From assembly GCA_024275215.1 (NCBI GenBank), contig JAJRZO010000240.1, forward strand, positions 1 to 7,369: 7,369 nt of DNA. Reading direction: 5' to 3'. The notes below the pieces were generated by a model. It made no database searches. It was not told the DNA's origin and saw only the letters and a list, made by a program, of their open reading frames with translations. Origin of the DNA: Candidatus Zixiibacteriota bacterium. Its GTDB lineage: Bacteria; Zixibacteria; MSB-5A5; JAABVY01; JAHJOQ01. Shown here one piece after another: positions 1 through 5,830 of this stretch (its first letter is position 1; every line of letters begins with the position of its first letter). The translations under genes and the position numbers were made by a program.

Positions 1-612
1 GATACACTTCGCTCTGTTGATATTATTGCATGCGAGGATACTCGACATTCGGGGAAACTGCTCAAGCTTCACGGAATCACTGCAAGGCTGATTCAATATC
101 ACGATCACAACAAAGATCATGCCGCTCCCGGTATCGTTAAGATGCTTCTCGATGGATATGATGTCGCGCTTGTGACCGATTCCGGAACTCCGGGAATTTC
201 CGATCCGGCATTCGTTTTGTTGCGGCTTGCGCTGGAGGAGGATATCGAAGCTGTCGCTATTCCGGGAGCCTGTGCAGCAATTGCAGCGCTCACTGTTTCC
301 GGTCTGCCGATGGACAGATTCGCATTCGAGGGCTTTCTTCCGATACGTGTCGGAAAACGGAGGATGAGACTCCTGAATATTAAGGATGATCCACGCACGC
401 ATATATTCTACGAGTCACCACATCGGCTTGTCAAAACATTGTCAGCTATGAGAGAAGCTCTGGGAAACAGGAATGCCGCTGTCGCTCGTGAATTGACAAA
501 GATTCATGAGGAAGTCATCAGAGGTACACTGTCCGAGGTCTTGAACCACTTCGGCGAGTCTAAACCACGAGGGGAATTCGTCATCATTGTCGAAGGCAAT
601 ACAGACAAATAG
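1..612 (+). CDS. rsmI: 16S rRNA (cytidine1402-2'-O)-methyltransferase, 5'-truncated
   Basis: This is the 3' part of RsmI, the SAM-dependent enzyme of the tetrapyrrole-methylase fold that 2'-O-methylates C1402 in the decoding centre of 16S rRNA. The window begins inside the gene: 203 residues are visible, and by comparison with the family about 20-25 N-terminal residues (the VPTPIGNL-type segment) are missing. Family hallmarks are CEDTRHS (visible residues 11-17), TDSGTPGISDP (59-69), IPGA (87-90), SGLPMDRFAFEGFLP (100-114) and YESPHR. The protein stops soon after the methylase domain, so the extra C-terminal domain of the roughly 286-residue E. coli enzyme is absent; short forms are common. 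The next gene overlaps its 3' end by 26 bases. Identification is firm; the start lies outside the window. Confidence 0.95.
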   Translation, partial: DTLRSVDIIACEDTRHSGKLLKLHGITARLIQYHDHNKDHAAPGIVKMLLDGYDVALVTDSGTPGISDPAFVLLRLALEEDIEAVAIPGACAAIAALTVSGLPMDRFAFEGFLPIRVGKRRMRLLNIKDDPRTHIFYESPHRLVKTLSAMREALGNRNAAVARELTKIHEEVIRGTLSEVLNHFGESKPRGEFVIIVEGNTDK

Positions 613-1486
613 CCGCAGTTGTGGATTGATCCCGGTAGATTATCTGGTTCTCGGTTACCTGATTCTTACCAGTCTGTTCTTTGCAATCTCAGACTGTTCA
701 TCCTCCAGCAAGTTCGTATGGCTCGGCTTCAATGTGGCATCAGCCGCATTAGTGATGATTCTCATAAGGATTGATTTGCAATCATCAAATCGCGGTATCA
801 GATGGTTACGAAAATACTATCCTGTTCTGCTGTTCACTTTTTTTTATGAACAAACTCAGCCATTGATCGATGCTTTCAGTTCGGGATGGCTTGATGCTCA
901 TATAGTCGAATTCGAAATGAACCTTCTCGGTTTTCAGCCATCGCTCGAAGTGGGGAAGATGTTCAGCCCGCTCCTGAATGAGATAATTATTGCGTGCTAT
1001 GTTTCATACTATTTCTGGCTGCCGGTGGGATTATTGTATTTTCTGACCCACCGTGATGAGAATGCCGCTGACCGGATTCTTACGGCAGCGACAATAGTCT
1101 TTTTCATTTCGTACACGATGTTTCTCTTCTATCCGGTCGAGGGGCCGAGATACTATCTTGCTGATCTTTTCAAACATGATATGACAGGCTATATCTTTGT
1201 GCCGCTGGTTGGAAAGATTATGGATACAGCCGCCGTGCATGGTGGCGCGATGCCGTCGTCGCATACTGCGGCTGCGCTGGTTGTGCTCATCGGGATATTT
1301 CGCCGGTCGAGACGGGTCGGATTACTTCTGTCGCCTGTACTCCTTGGCTTGATGATCGGCTGTGTCTGGGGGCGTTTTCACTATGTTTCCGATGTCGTTG
1401 TTGGAGTTGTAATCGCAATACTTGCTGAGTTATTCACGAGACTTGTGTTTGCCAAAGGATGGTTAGGGGTACGCAGACTAACATAA
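587..1486 (+). CDS. PAP2-superfamily (Aur1/inositolphosphotransferase-like) integral membrane protein
   Basis: A multi-pass membrane protein of 299 residues with hydrophobic segments near residues 15-35, 45-62, 133-154, 163-182, 246-262 and 268-288. The C-terminal half has the three-part PAP2 phosphatase/transferase signature: PVEGPRYY (183-190), MPSSH (222-226) and GRFHYVSDVVVG (262-273). The two histidines and the aspartate are the family's catalytic residues. The EGPRY form of the first motif and the overall layout resemble the Aur1/inositol phosphorylceramide synthase-like branch (PAP2_3) more than soluble acid phosphatases. It may dephosphorylate a lipid phosphate or transfer a phospho-head group at the membrane; the substrate cannot be read from the sequence. 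The inositol-lipid operon 1.6 kb downstream makes phosphatidylinositol phosphate, or an inositol head group, a reasonable guess. The TTG start at 587 has a GAGGGG ribosome site at 569-574 and overlaps rsmI, suggesting translational coupling. A second TTG at 626 would start just before the conserved first helix and is the main alternative. Confidence 0.85.
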   Translation: MSKAIQTNSRSCGLIPVDYLVLGYLILTSLFFAISDCSSSSKFVWLGFNVASAALVMILIRIDLQSSNRGIRWLRKYYPVLLFTFFYEQTQPLIDAFSSGWLDAHIVEFEMNLLGFQPSLEVGKMFSPLLNEIIIACYVSYYFWLPVGLLYFLTHRDENAADRILTAATIVFFISYTMFLFYPVEGPRYYLADLFKHDMTGYIFVPLVGKIMDTAAVHGGAMPSSHTAAALVVLIGIFRRSRRVGLLLSPVLLGLMIGCVWGRFHYVSDVVVGVVIAILAELFTRLVFAKGWLGVRRLT

Positions 1487-1491
1487 AACTG

Positions 1492-1520
1492 TTGACCGCT
1501 CCAAAAAGTACAGGTATTAT
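1492..1520 (+). promoter_or_regulatory. sigma70-type promoter of lgt
   Basis: TTGACC (1492-1497) and TATTAT (1515-1520) are separated by exactly 17 bases in the 54-base gap before lgt. Transcription would begin near 1527, leaving a very short leader before the AAAGGA ribosome site at 1533-1538. The match to consensus is seen directly; activity is inferred. Confidence 0.65.
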
Positions 1521-1540
1521 CCTTCCTGTTTGAAAGGACA

Positions 1541-2365
1541 ATGATGCATCCGGAGATAATAAAGCTTGGTCCGATAATCATCCGCTCATACGGATTGATG
1601 CTGGCGCTGTCGTTTTTTGTCGGCGTAATCATAGTTCGATACCGAGCGCGAAAGATCGGCGTCGATCCGGAATTCGTTGTGAATCTATCGTTCATTGTGA
1701 TCCTGGCAGGCGTAATAGGGGCAAGACTATTCTACGCATTTTATCACTGGTCTGATTTTTCCGGGAATTTGCTCGGCATTTTCAATCCGTTCGGATCATC
1801 GGAAGGATTTGGAATCGCCGGACTGAACAAGCAGGGTGGATTGCTGCTCGCATTCCTGTCTGCTATCGGTTATTGCCTTGTCAAGAAGCAGCCGGTTGCA
1901 GTCATATTCGATTTGTTCGCGCCCGCCGTAGCGCTTGGCATATTTATCACAAGGATTGGGTGTTTCCTGAATGGATGCTGTTTTGGGACCGAATGCGATC
2001 TTCCGTGGGCTGTCAGATTTCCGGAGGGCAGTATTCCATATTCGTATTTCGGCGATGTACGTATTCATCCGGCGCAATTGTATTCGTCGTTGTCGGGACT
2101 TGTGCTGTTCTTTGTTCTTTCGTATGCCGAGAAGAAGAAGACTTTTGTCGGATTGACATTCTCGCTATTTCTCATTCTCGAAGGCGTTTTCAGGTATCTG
2201 ATAGAGTCTGTCCGTTACTACGAATATCAGATGAAAGGGGAGTTCTTCGGCCATGTGTTTACATATAATCAGATCGTCGCGATCCTGATGTTCCTTGCAG
2301 GATGGGGATTGATGTTGTTTTTCCGCGCGAGAGCCAGAAGCAGGTCAAGCTCACTCGGAGCTTGA
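1541..2365 (+). CDS. lgt: phosphatidylglycerol:prolipoprotein diacylglyceryl transferase
   Basis: Lgt moves a diacylglyceryl group from phosphatidylglycerol to the lipobox cysteine of prolipoproteins, the first step of lipoprotein maturation in the inner membrane. The 274-residue length is typical. Family marks are the N-terminal IRSYGLMLALSFF helix (14-26), GARLFYAF (60-67), the signature TRIGCFLNGCCFG (137-149; R138 sits at the essential arginine of the E. coli enzyme), IHPAQLYSS (175-183) and the C-terminal EGVFRYLIESVR (214-225). Before the GG at 99-100, where many Lgt proteins have His or Tyr (H103 in E. coli), this protein seems to have Gln98. Two ATG codons stand in tandem at 1541 and 1544; the AAAGGA site at 1533-1538 leaves only 2 bases to the first and 5 to the second, so 1544 may be the true start. 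The last ten codons lie inside a repeat copy, giving the low-complexity end RSRSSSLGA. Confidence 0.95.
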   Translation: MMHPEIIKLGPIIIRSYGLMLALSFFVGVIIVRYRARKIGVDPEFVVNLSFIVILAGVIGARLFYAFYHWSDFSGNLLGIFNPFGSSEGFGIAGLNKQGGLLLAFLSAIGYCLVKKQPVAVIFDLFAPAVALGIFITRIGCFLNGCCFGTECDLPWAVRFPEGSIPYSYFGDVRIHPAQLYSSLSGLVLFFVLSYAEKKKTFVGLTFSLFLILEGVFRYLIESVRYYEYQMKGEFFGHVFTYNQIVAILMFLAGWGLMLFFRARARSRSSSLGA

Positions 2366-2403
2366 CACCGGAGAAGTCAATCCTCAAGTGGAATTGACCC
2401 ACA
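2332..2403 (+). repeat. REP-like palindromic repeat, copy 1
   Basis: First of two 72-base direct copies, matching copy 2 at 60 of 72 positions by hand alignment. It starts inside the lgt coding region and contains two stem-loops. The left one is a perfect 9-bp stem, GTCAAGCTC/GAGCTTGAC (2344-2352 and 2358-2366), with loop ACTCG; the lgt stop codon (2363-2365) lies in its right arm. The right one (2376-2398) is an imperfect stem, GTCAATCC/GGAATTGAC, with a one-base bulge. No T-run follows, so it is not a typical intrinsic terminator, though it could protect or end the lgt transcript. Confidence 0.8.
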
Positions 2404-2423
2404 TGTCTTTTCTTCCGTAACTG

Positions 2424-2495
2424 AGCCAGAAGTAGGTTATGTCCACTCGGAGCTTGAAACCAGAGGAGTCAATCCCCGAGTGGGATTGACCTACA
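2424..2495 (+). repeat. REP-like palindromic repeat, copy 2
   Basis: Second copy, 92 bases downstream of the first in register, with a 20-base T-rich spacer between copies. Here the right stem-loop is the perfect one: GTCAATCCC (2468-2476), loop CGAGT, GGGATTGAC (2482-2490). The left one has decayed. The whole copy also folds on a larger scale: the left arm GTAGGT...CCACTCGG pairs with the right arm CCGAGTGG...ACCTAC, about 19 bases each with a few mismatches. Each copy therefore keeps a different hairpin intact. Confidence 0.8.
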
Positions 2496-2519
2496 GAGCT
2501 GCCGACTACAATATGCTAA

Positions 2520-2849
2520 CTAATATCCCGAGATATAACGCCACTCGACTTTTTCCCCGCCGTGAAGCACATATTTGTCGGATGCTGTCGTTGCGGCAGT
2601 GTCATTTACAAAGAAAAGCCAGTATGCTGATCTGGTGTTTGGTGTGCCATCGATACTCTTCACGAACACGCCTGATGATGTCGAGTCGTATTCAACTTCG
2701 TGATTCATTCTGAGCAAATCGAAGATCGAGATGCCGGATGAATCGGGAAGGGCGATTATCTGGAATGTATTCTCTGTCTTTGTGCAACCGATTACAGTTG
2801 CCACTATTGACAAGATGAAAAGCACGACAAAAATGTTTTTGCGATTCAT
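2520..2849 (-). CDS. DUF4430-domain lipoprotein
   Basis: A small secreted lipoprotein of 109 residues on the minus strand. The N-terminus MNRKNIFVVLFILSIVATVIGC is a classic lipoprotein signal: positive start, hydrophobic core, and lipobox VIGC at 19-22 with Cys22 as the modified residue. The rest matches the DUF4430 / transcobalamin C-terminal-like pattern: SGISIFDLLR (38-47), GVFVKSIDG (60-68), YWLFFVND (76-83) and HGGEKVEWRY (96-105). In transcobalamins and some bacterial surface lipoproteins this fold contributes to ligand binding; the ligand here is unknown. The start at 2849 was chosen because it places the signal peptide correctly. An upstream in-frame ATG at 2924 would add 25 non-signal residues. 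No clear ribosome site precedes 2849. It is convergent with lgt and divergent from the inositol-lipid operon. Confidence 0.8.
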   Translation of the reverse strand: MNRKNIFVVLFILSIVATVIGCTKTENTFQIIALPDSSGISIFDLLRMNHEVEYDSTSSGVFVKSIDGTPNTRSAYWLFFVNDTAATTASDKYVLHGGEKVEWRYISGY

Positions 2850-2947
2850 ATCATTCAAACAAGATGTCGAAACCACGCCCTGCATTTTCGCAGAACTCAG
2901 GGGTTTCGACCCGCAAACAGTCAAGAGTCAATGTGTTGGTCGTTTTT

Positions 2948-2975
2948 AATATAAACTCATGCGTGCAACTGTCAA
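2948..2975 (-). promoter_or_regulatory. sigma70-type promoter of the DUF4430 lipoprotein gene
   Basis: On the minus strand, TTGACA (complement of 2970-2975) and TATATT (complement of 2948-2953) are separated by 16 bases. The predicted start near 2941 gives a leader of about 90 bases to the ATG at 2849. Consensus quality is high; function is inferred. Confidence 0.65.
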
Positions 2976-2991
2976 GATGTTAAATAGTTAC

Positions 2992-3013
2992 AGGAAACGA
3001 TTGTTGTTTTCCT
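2992..3013. promoter_or_regulatory. possible operator: inverted repeat between divergent promoters
   Basis: AGGAAA (2992-2997) and TTTCCT (3008-3013) form an inverted repeat with a 10-base centre. Its midpoint lies within about one base of the midpoint between the two facing-away -35 boxes (2975 and 3028). The placement would suit a shared regulator of both genes, but a six-base arm can occur by chance. Confidence 0.3.
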
Positions 3014-3027
3014 TTGGGCGAAACAGC

Positions 3028-3056
3028 TTGACGTTAGCTTTTGAGGCTCGTATATT
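3028..3056 (+). promoter_or_regulatory. sigma70-type promoter of the inositol-lipid operon
   Basis: TTGACG (3028-3033) and TATATT (3051-3056) are separated by 17 bases, with transcription expected near 3063. The leader would be about 25 bases and contains the GGAGGT ribosome site at 3069-3074. It fires away from the lipoprotein promoter. Confidence 0.7.
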
Positions 3057-3086
3057 TCTCGACTTAATGGAGGTGTCGTAAGCGGA

Positions 3087-3686
3087 ATGAATTCTAGTCG
3101 GCGAGCAGCATACGAATTGAAATCGCAGTACTTTGGGCGATTCTGCCTGAAACTCGGGCTGACTCCCAATATGCTTACTGCTATGAGTCTTGCTCTTAGT
3201 GTAGTCGCCGGTATTGTCCTCTGGAAGAATCATTTGATTTGGGGGGCTGTGTTTATCGTACTGACTTCATTCGCCGATATGCTTGACGGCGCAACCGCAC
3301 GTGCAGGGAAAATGGGCACGACTTACGGCGGGATTCTCGATCACGTGTCCGACCGCTACGCCGAATTCTTCATACTGGCAGGAATACTCCTGTCGCAGCG
3401 TGTGCATGCCGGATGGGCATTGTTCGCTCTCTTTGGAATGATAATCGCATCGTATACAAGAGCGGCGGCTGAATCGATAGGCAAGATCGAGAATTGCGAA
3501 GTTGGAGCAGTCGGCAGGCTCGAGAAGTTTGTCATAATAATCATTGGTCTTATCGCGGAAGAGTTGATTCCCGGTTATTTCATCCTTGCGGGCGCTCTTG
3601 TGATTGTCGGCGTCGTCTCATACGTGACATCGATACAAAGACTCAGATTCACTCGGCAGGCGTTGCGCGAGAAGGAAAACACCTGA
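3087..3686 (+). CDS. CDP-alcohol phosphatidyltransferase, probable phosphatidylinositol-phosphate synthase
   Basis: A 199-residue membrane enzyme of the CDP-alcohol phosphatidyltransferase family. It carries the complete catalytic signature D-x2-D-G-x2-A-R-x8-G-x3-D-x3-D at residues 64-89 (D64, D67, G68, A71, R72, G81, D85, D89), which binds metals and CDP-diacylglycerol. The preceding LGLTPNMLTAMSL (23-35) and the later hydrophobic helices are typical. The family also includes phosphatidylglycerophosphate, phosphatidylserine and archaetidylinositol phosphate synthases. The inositol phosphate synthase in the same operon is the reason for preferring L-myo-inositol-1-phosphate as acceptor, giving phosphatidylinositol phosphate as in actinobacteria. 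The ATG at 3087 follows GGAGGT (3069-3074) with a rather long 12-base gap. The stop codon shares one base with the kinase start (TGATG), so the two are probably translationally coupled. Family firm; substrate inferred. Confidence 0.85.
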   Translation: MNSSRRAAYELKSQYFGRFCLKLGLTPNMLTAMSLALSVVAGIVLWKNHLIWGAVFIVLTSFADMLDGATARAGKMGTTYGGILDHVSDRYAEFFILAGILLSQRVHAGWALFALFGMIIASYTRAAAESIGKIENCEVGAVGRLEKFVIIIIGLIAEELIPGYFILAGALVIVGVVSYVTSIQRLRFTRQALREKENT

Positions 3687-4603
3687 TGATTACCGCTGTT
3701 GGAAATCCGGTCTACGATACAATCGAAACTCCGCATGTCAAGACTGATGGCAGGGTCCTCTCAGGATGCTCGACGAATTTCTGTCTTGCGCTTGCGAAGC
3801 TTGGAGTCAATACGATACTTGTTGGCAATGTCGGCGAAGATTACAAAGATAGAATCATTTCCGATCTGAACAAGTTCGGAATAACGCACAAGCTGTATAA
3901 TTCTGATCAGAGCGGCGGTTTTGGTTTGCGTTACTTCGGCAATCATGGCGAGCGAGAGTTGAGGCTCCTTGGCGATGCAGGGGCGATCAGTAGCTTTCCC
4001 GATGGATGTGTCGACAGCGATTTCGTGGTCTTCGGCCCGATTCTCGGTGAGGTTGATCTCGCGTATGTTGAAAAAGTTAAAGCTGTATCATCTGCTCAGA
4101 TAATTCTCGATCCGCAGGGGATATTGCGGAATCATAATGATGGCGTTATCTTCCACGAGAAGAAGGAAGAAACCGAAAAGCTGATCGGACTTTCCGATGT
4201 TGTAAAGCCTAACGAACTCGAATGCGAAGTGCTGACCGGAATCGATCCGAGGATCGATGCGAGGAAACATGCTGAGATTATCAAATCATGGGGTCCGAAG
4301 ATTGTCGTGATAACTCTGGCGGAACTTGGATCGGTTATATATGATGGTGCTGACTTTTTCCCGATACCGGCTTATGAGACAGTTGCAAAAGACTCGACCG
4401 GTGCGGGTGATACATATATGGCGGGTTTTATGTACGGATATACTAAGTGCTGGGATCTGCGCAGGTGCGGTTGCATGGGAGCGGCTGTAGCCAGTGTTAT
4501 GATCGAACATACCGGTCCCGATTTTCCTCTTGTTCTTGATGAGGCTCTTAGGAGGCAGCAAAACCTTCTGAGCCTCACCGCAGGGATTGAATCTTTGAAT
4601 TAG
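3686..4603 (+). CDS. PfkB/ribokinase-family carbohydrate kinase, possibly inositol kinase
   Basis: A 305-residue cytoplasmic kinase of the PfkB (ribokinase) family, transferring ATP phosphate to a sugar, polyol or nucleoside hydroxyl. Seen are the N-terminal substrate-side motif SGCSTNFCLALAKLG (26-40), VGNVGED (46-52), LDPQG (141-145), KPNELE (174-179) and the C-terminal anion-hole/catalytic motif DSTGAGDTYMAGF (236-248), where D242 is the expected catalytic base. The start at 3686 overlaps the previous stop by one base, has GAAGGA at 3671-3676, and begins with the usual beta strand MITAVGNPVYD; the open frame continues upstream but lacks family similarity there. The substrate is not given by the motifs. 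Position between a phosphatidyltransferase and an inositol phosphate synthase suggests an inositol-related substrate, since PfkB-family myo-inositol kinases are known in plants and archaea. Adenosine or another sugar remains possible. Confidence 0.87.
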   Translation: MITAVGNPVYDTIETPHVKTDGRVLSGCSTNFCLALAKLGVNTILVGNVGEDYKDRIISDLNKFGITHKLYNSDQSGGFGLRYFGNHGERELRLLGDAGAISSFPDGCVDSDFVVFGPILGEVDLAYVEKVKAVSSAQIILDPQGILRNHNDGVIFHEKKEETEKLIGLSDVVKPNELECEVLTGIDPRIDARKHAEIIKSWGPKIVVITLAELGSVIYDGADFFPIPAYETVAKDSTGAGDTYMAGFMYGYTKCWDLRRCGCMGAAVASVMIEHTGPDFPLVLDEALRRQQNLLSLTAGIESLN

Positions 4604-4617
4604 GGAAGGGAGATTCG

Positions 4618-5784
4618 ATGGGCAAAGTACGAGTTGCTATAATTGGTGTCGGCAACTGTGCCTCATCATTCGTGCAGGGAGTGCACTACTATCGGAACGC
4701 ATCAAAAGACGACTTCATTCCGGGATTGATGCATGTCAATCTCGGAGGGTATCATATCTCCGACATTGAGTTCTCGGCTGCTATAGACATAGACAAGAAC
4801 AAAGTCGGTAAGGATATCTCCGAAGCGATCTTCACTGCGCCGAACAATACGTACAAGTTTACGTCTGTTCCCAAGACAGGGGTGACCGTTCAGCGCGGTA
4901 TGACACATGACGGACTCGGTAAATATCTTTCAGAGATTATCGAGAAAGCGCCCGGTGACACGGTTGACATCGTGAAGCTTCTCAAGGAAACAAAAACTGA
5001 TGTCGTCGTGAACTATCTTCCCGTCGGGTCTGAAGAAGCGACGAAATGGTATGTTGAACAGATTCTCGACGCCGGTTGCGGTCTTGTAAATTGTATCCCT
5101 GTCTTCATTGCGAGAGAACCATACTGGCAGGAGAGATTCAAAAAGAAAAAACTGCCTGTCATCGGCGATGACATAAAATCACAAGTGGGCGCGACTATCG
5201 TTCATCGTGTCCTGACAAGACTTTTCCGCGAACGCGGGGTGAAACTCGAACGAACGAGTCAGTTGAATGTTGGTGGAAACACGGATTTTCTTAATATGCT
5301 GGAACGCTCGCGGCTTGAATCGAAGAAAATCTCCAAGACAAATGCCGTGATCTCACAGCTTGACTATGATATTGGCAAAGATAATTGTCACATAGGACCA
5401 TCAGACTATGTCGCGTGGCTGCAGGACAGGAAATGGGCATACATTCGCATGGAGGGTCGCACTTTCGGTGATGTTCCGTTGAACATCGAGTTGAAACTTG
5501 AGGTGTGGGACTCGCCTAATTCAGCGGGTGTTGTCATCGATGCTGTCAGATGTTGTAAGCTTGCTCTCGACAATGGTCTTTCCGGCGCAATGGAAGCTCC
5601 TGCGTCATACTTCAAGAAGTCCCCGCCGATTCAGTTCTACGATGACGATGCACGGAGGTTGACCGAGGAGTTCATCGAGAAATACGGTGGAAAGACGAAA
5701 AAGGCTGCTCCCCGGAAGAAACCTGCATCGAAACCGCGCAAAACGGCACGGAAAAAGACTTCGTCTCGTTCAAAAAAGAAATAG
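4618..5784 (+). CDS. ino1: inositol-1-phosphate synthase (MIPS) with basic C-terminal tail
   Basis: Converts D-glucose-6-phosphate to myo-inositol phosphate using bound NAD, the committed step of inositol synthesis. The N-terminal Rossmann motif is VAIIGVGNCASSFVQG (6-21). Other marks are VVNYLPVGSEEA (130-141), GDDIKSQVGATIVHR (183-197), QLNVGGNTDFLNM (215-227) and PSDYVAWLQDRKWAYI (261-276), the pattern of the short actinobacterial/archaeal class rather than the roughly 500-residue eukaryotic one. The enzyme proper ends near residue 356. Residues 359-388 form a tail of Lys/Arg/Pro/Ala/Ser/Thr with 16 basic residues in 30, like histone H1 or AlgP tails and not part of the catalytic fold. A strong AAGGGAG ribosome site (4606-4612) precedes the ATG, 14 bases after the kinase stop. 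It is the last gene of the operon, closed by a terminator at 5793-5820. Confidence 0.93.
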   Translation: MGKVRVAIIGVGNCASSFVQGVHYYRNASKDDFIPGLMHVNLGGYHISDIEFSAAIDIDKNKVGKDISEAIFTAPNNTYKFTSVPKTGVTVQRGMTHDGLGKYLSEIIEKAPGDTVDIVKLLKETKTDVVVNYLPVGSEEATKWYVEQILDAGCGLVNCIPVFIAREPYWQERFKKKKLPVIGDDIKSQVGATIVHRVLTRLFRERGVKLERTSQLNVGGNTDFLNMLERSRLESKKISKTNAVISQLDYDIGKDNCHIGPSDYVAWLQDRKWAYIRMEGRTFGDVPLNIELKLEVWDSPNSAGVVIDAVRCCKLALDNGLSGAMEAPASYFKKSPPIQFYDDDARRLTEEFIEKYGGKTKKAAPRKKPASKPRKTARKKTSSRSKKK

Positions 5785-5792
5785 GAATCAGG

Positions 5793-5820
5793 AAAGGCAG
5801 TGTAATCACTGCCTTTTATT
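5793..5820 (+). terminator. rho-independent terminator after the inositol-lipid operon
   Basis: A perfect 10-bp stem, AAAGGCAGTG (5793-5802) with CACTGCCTTT (5807-5816), has loop TAAT and a T-rich tail TTTTATT overlapping its right arm. It lies 9 bases after the synthase stop and 10 bases before the tmk start codon. Confidence 0.85.
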
Positions 5821-5830
5821 CTGAGGGATT

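Noticed and set aside
117..398. 93-residue minus-strand open frame opposite rsmI
   Set aside because: Complement of strongly conserved RsmI motifs; composition is Ser/Ala-rich as expected for a shadow frame.
1873..2268. 131-residue plus-strand open frame inside lgt
   Set aside because: Shadow of the lgt coding sequence in a different frame, rich in Arg and Cys, without recognisable domain or ribosome site.
2332..2495. CRISPR-like spaced repeats
   Set aside because: There are only two diverged 72-base copies, each internally palindromic, with a 20-base spacer and no cas genes.
2486..2514. Promoter-like TTGACC...CAATAT/TACAAT at the end of repeat copy 2, reading antisense into the lipoprotein gene
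   Set aside because: The TTGAC box is part of the palindrome itself and the -10 match is weak or badly spaced, so it is most likely coincidence.
2480..2949. Two plus-strand open frames (2480-2713 and 2731-2949) opposite the lipoprotein gene
   Set aside because: They are antisense to a gene with a clear signal peptide and domain, and their translations show no family pattern.
3494..3685. Upstream extension of the PfkB reading frame by 64 codons
   Set aside because: It lies entirely inside the phosphatidyltransferase gene in another frame, encodes Arg/Cys-rich sequence unlike the family, and the ATG at 3686 has a ribosome site and the conserved first strand.
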